NCBI GenBank assembly: GCA_002421585.1 | Contig: DIKD01000054.1 | Span: 1 to 21,948, forward strand | Direction: 5' to 3' | Length of the DNA: 21,948 bases | Origin: Dehalococcoidia bacterium UBA5627 | Lineage (GTDB): Bacteria; Chloroflexota; Dehalococcoidia; Dehalococcoidales; UBA5627 | Part shown: in pieces, positions 21,664 to 21,948 of the stretch | How positions within the stretch are numbered: the first letter of the stretch is position 1 | Layout of the letters: every line of letters starts with the position of its first letter | The notes under the pieces: generated by a model | Told to the model about the DNA's origin: nothing | The model's input: only the letters and a program-made list of their open reading frames with translations | The model's database searches: none | Program-made: the position numbers and the translations under genes

Positions 21664-21948
21664 TTAGTTGTTTTTTCTGCCCTCGATACCTTTAGCGGTA
21701 TCGTAGTTAGCCTTGGCTTTTTCGTGCGGTCTTAACGAGCGGGTGGCTTTGCCTGCCTGCCACATCTCGGAATTGCCCATCTCGGAAAGCTCTTTGCCGA
21801 GTTGTTTCTTGTAATCGGGTCCGCCGCAGGCGCTGATGACGCGTGCCGTTTCGGAGCCGTCGGCGACTCTTTCATAGAGTTCTTTAAATACCGGCATAAC
21901 GGCTGCCTTGAACTTGGGCTTCCAGTCCAGCGCGCCTCTCTGGGCGGT
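21664..21948 (-). CDS. ilvC: Ketol-acid reductoisomerase, C-terminal fragment, Ilv5-like
   Basis: The frame runs in from the right edge and stops with TAA at 21666-21664; about 94 codons are visible. The sequence TAQRGALDWKPKFKAAV, then VFKELYERV, DYKKQLGKELSEM and EMWQAGKATRSLRP, matches the end of the ketol-acid reductoisomerase branch typified by yeast Ilv5 and some Bacteroidetes. It does not match the shorter class I form or the E. coli class II form. The enzyme isomerises and reduces acetolactate in valine, leucine and isoleucine synthesis using NADPH and Mg. A hydrophilic tail of about 18 residues follows the RSLRP motif. The apparent ATG at 21897 is internal, since the frame continues upstream with conserved sequence. 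Confidence 0.85.
   Translation of the reverse strand, partial: TAQRGALDWKPKFKAAVMPVFKELYERVADGSETARVISACGGPDYKKQLGKELSEMGNSEMWQAGKATRSLRPHEKAKANYDTAKGIEGRKNN

Overview
The window is a compact bacterial housekeeping region with moderate G+C. It has short gaps, many ATG/GTG/TTG starts preceded by Shine-Dalgarno sequences, and sigma70-type promoters. The gene content and order point to the Chloroflexota, most likely class Dehalococcoidia. The reasons are a short IF-2, nusA-ylxR-infB-rbfA-truB without rimP, rplJL not followed by rpoBC, an actinobacterial-type inositol-phosphate synthase cluster, and an rpsO-pnp-dapB-asd-dapA operon. This placement is inferred from gene content and has not been tested by a search.

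Positions 1-3520 (+) hold the translation/transcription block tuf(3' end)-rpmG-secE-nusG-rplK-rplA-[L10 leader with attenuator]-rplJ-rplL, closed by an intrinsic terminator. A small two-helix membrane protein (3605-3862, +, own strong promoter) follows. It overlaps tail-to-tail with a minus-strand pair: comM/yifB-like AAA+ ATPase (4568-6094) and, downstream of it, a DUF502 membrane protein (3824-4549). The comM promoter lies so close to its ATG that the mRNA may be leaderless.

Positions 6300-11156 (+) hold the nusA operon nusA-ylxR-infB-rbfA-truB. It is preceded by an extended -10 promoter and a perfect terminator-like hairpin that could attenuate it. Positions 11198-15697 (+) hold a second unit driven by two candidate promoters with a structured leader: ino1, a GT4 glycosyltransferase resembling PimA, a CDP-alcohol phosphatidyltransferase, and purA. 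The first three could build inositol phospholipids and their glycosides.

Positions 15698-16265 are a 568-base non-coding gap between convergent purA and dapA. It is packed with perfect short palindromes and fragments resembling dispersed intergenic repeats, and it ends in a probable dapA terminator. Positions 16266-21557 (-) hold the rpsO-pnp-dapB-asd-dapA operon (S15, PNPase and three lysine/diaminopimelate enzymes) with a near-consensus promoter. The window ends in the 3' end of ilvC (-), terminated by a perfect 15-bp hairpin.

No CRISPR array, transposase, rRNA or tRNA gene was seen. Nothing here is clearly a new multi-gene system. The most unusual items are the repeat mosaic, the ino1 leader structure, the candidate inositol-lipid cluster, the attenuators and the possibly leaderless comM.
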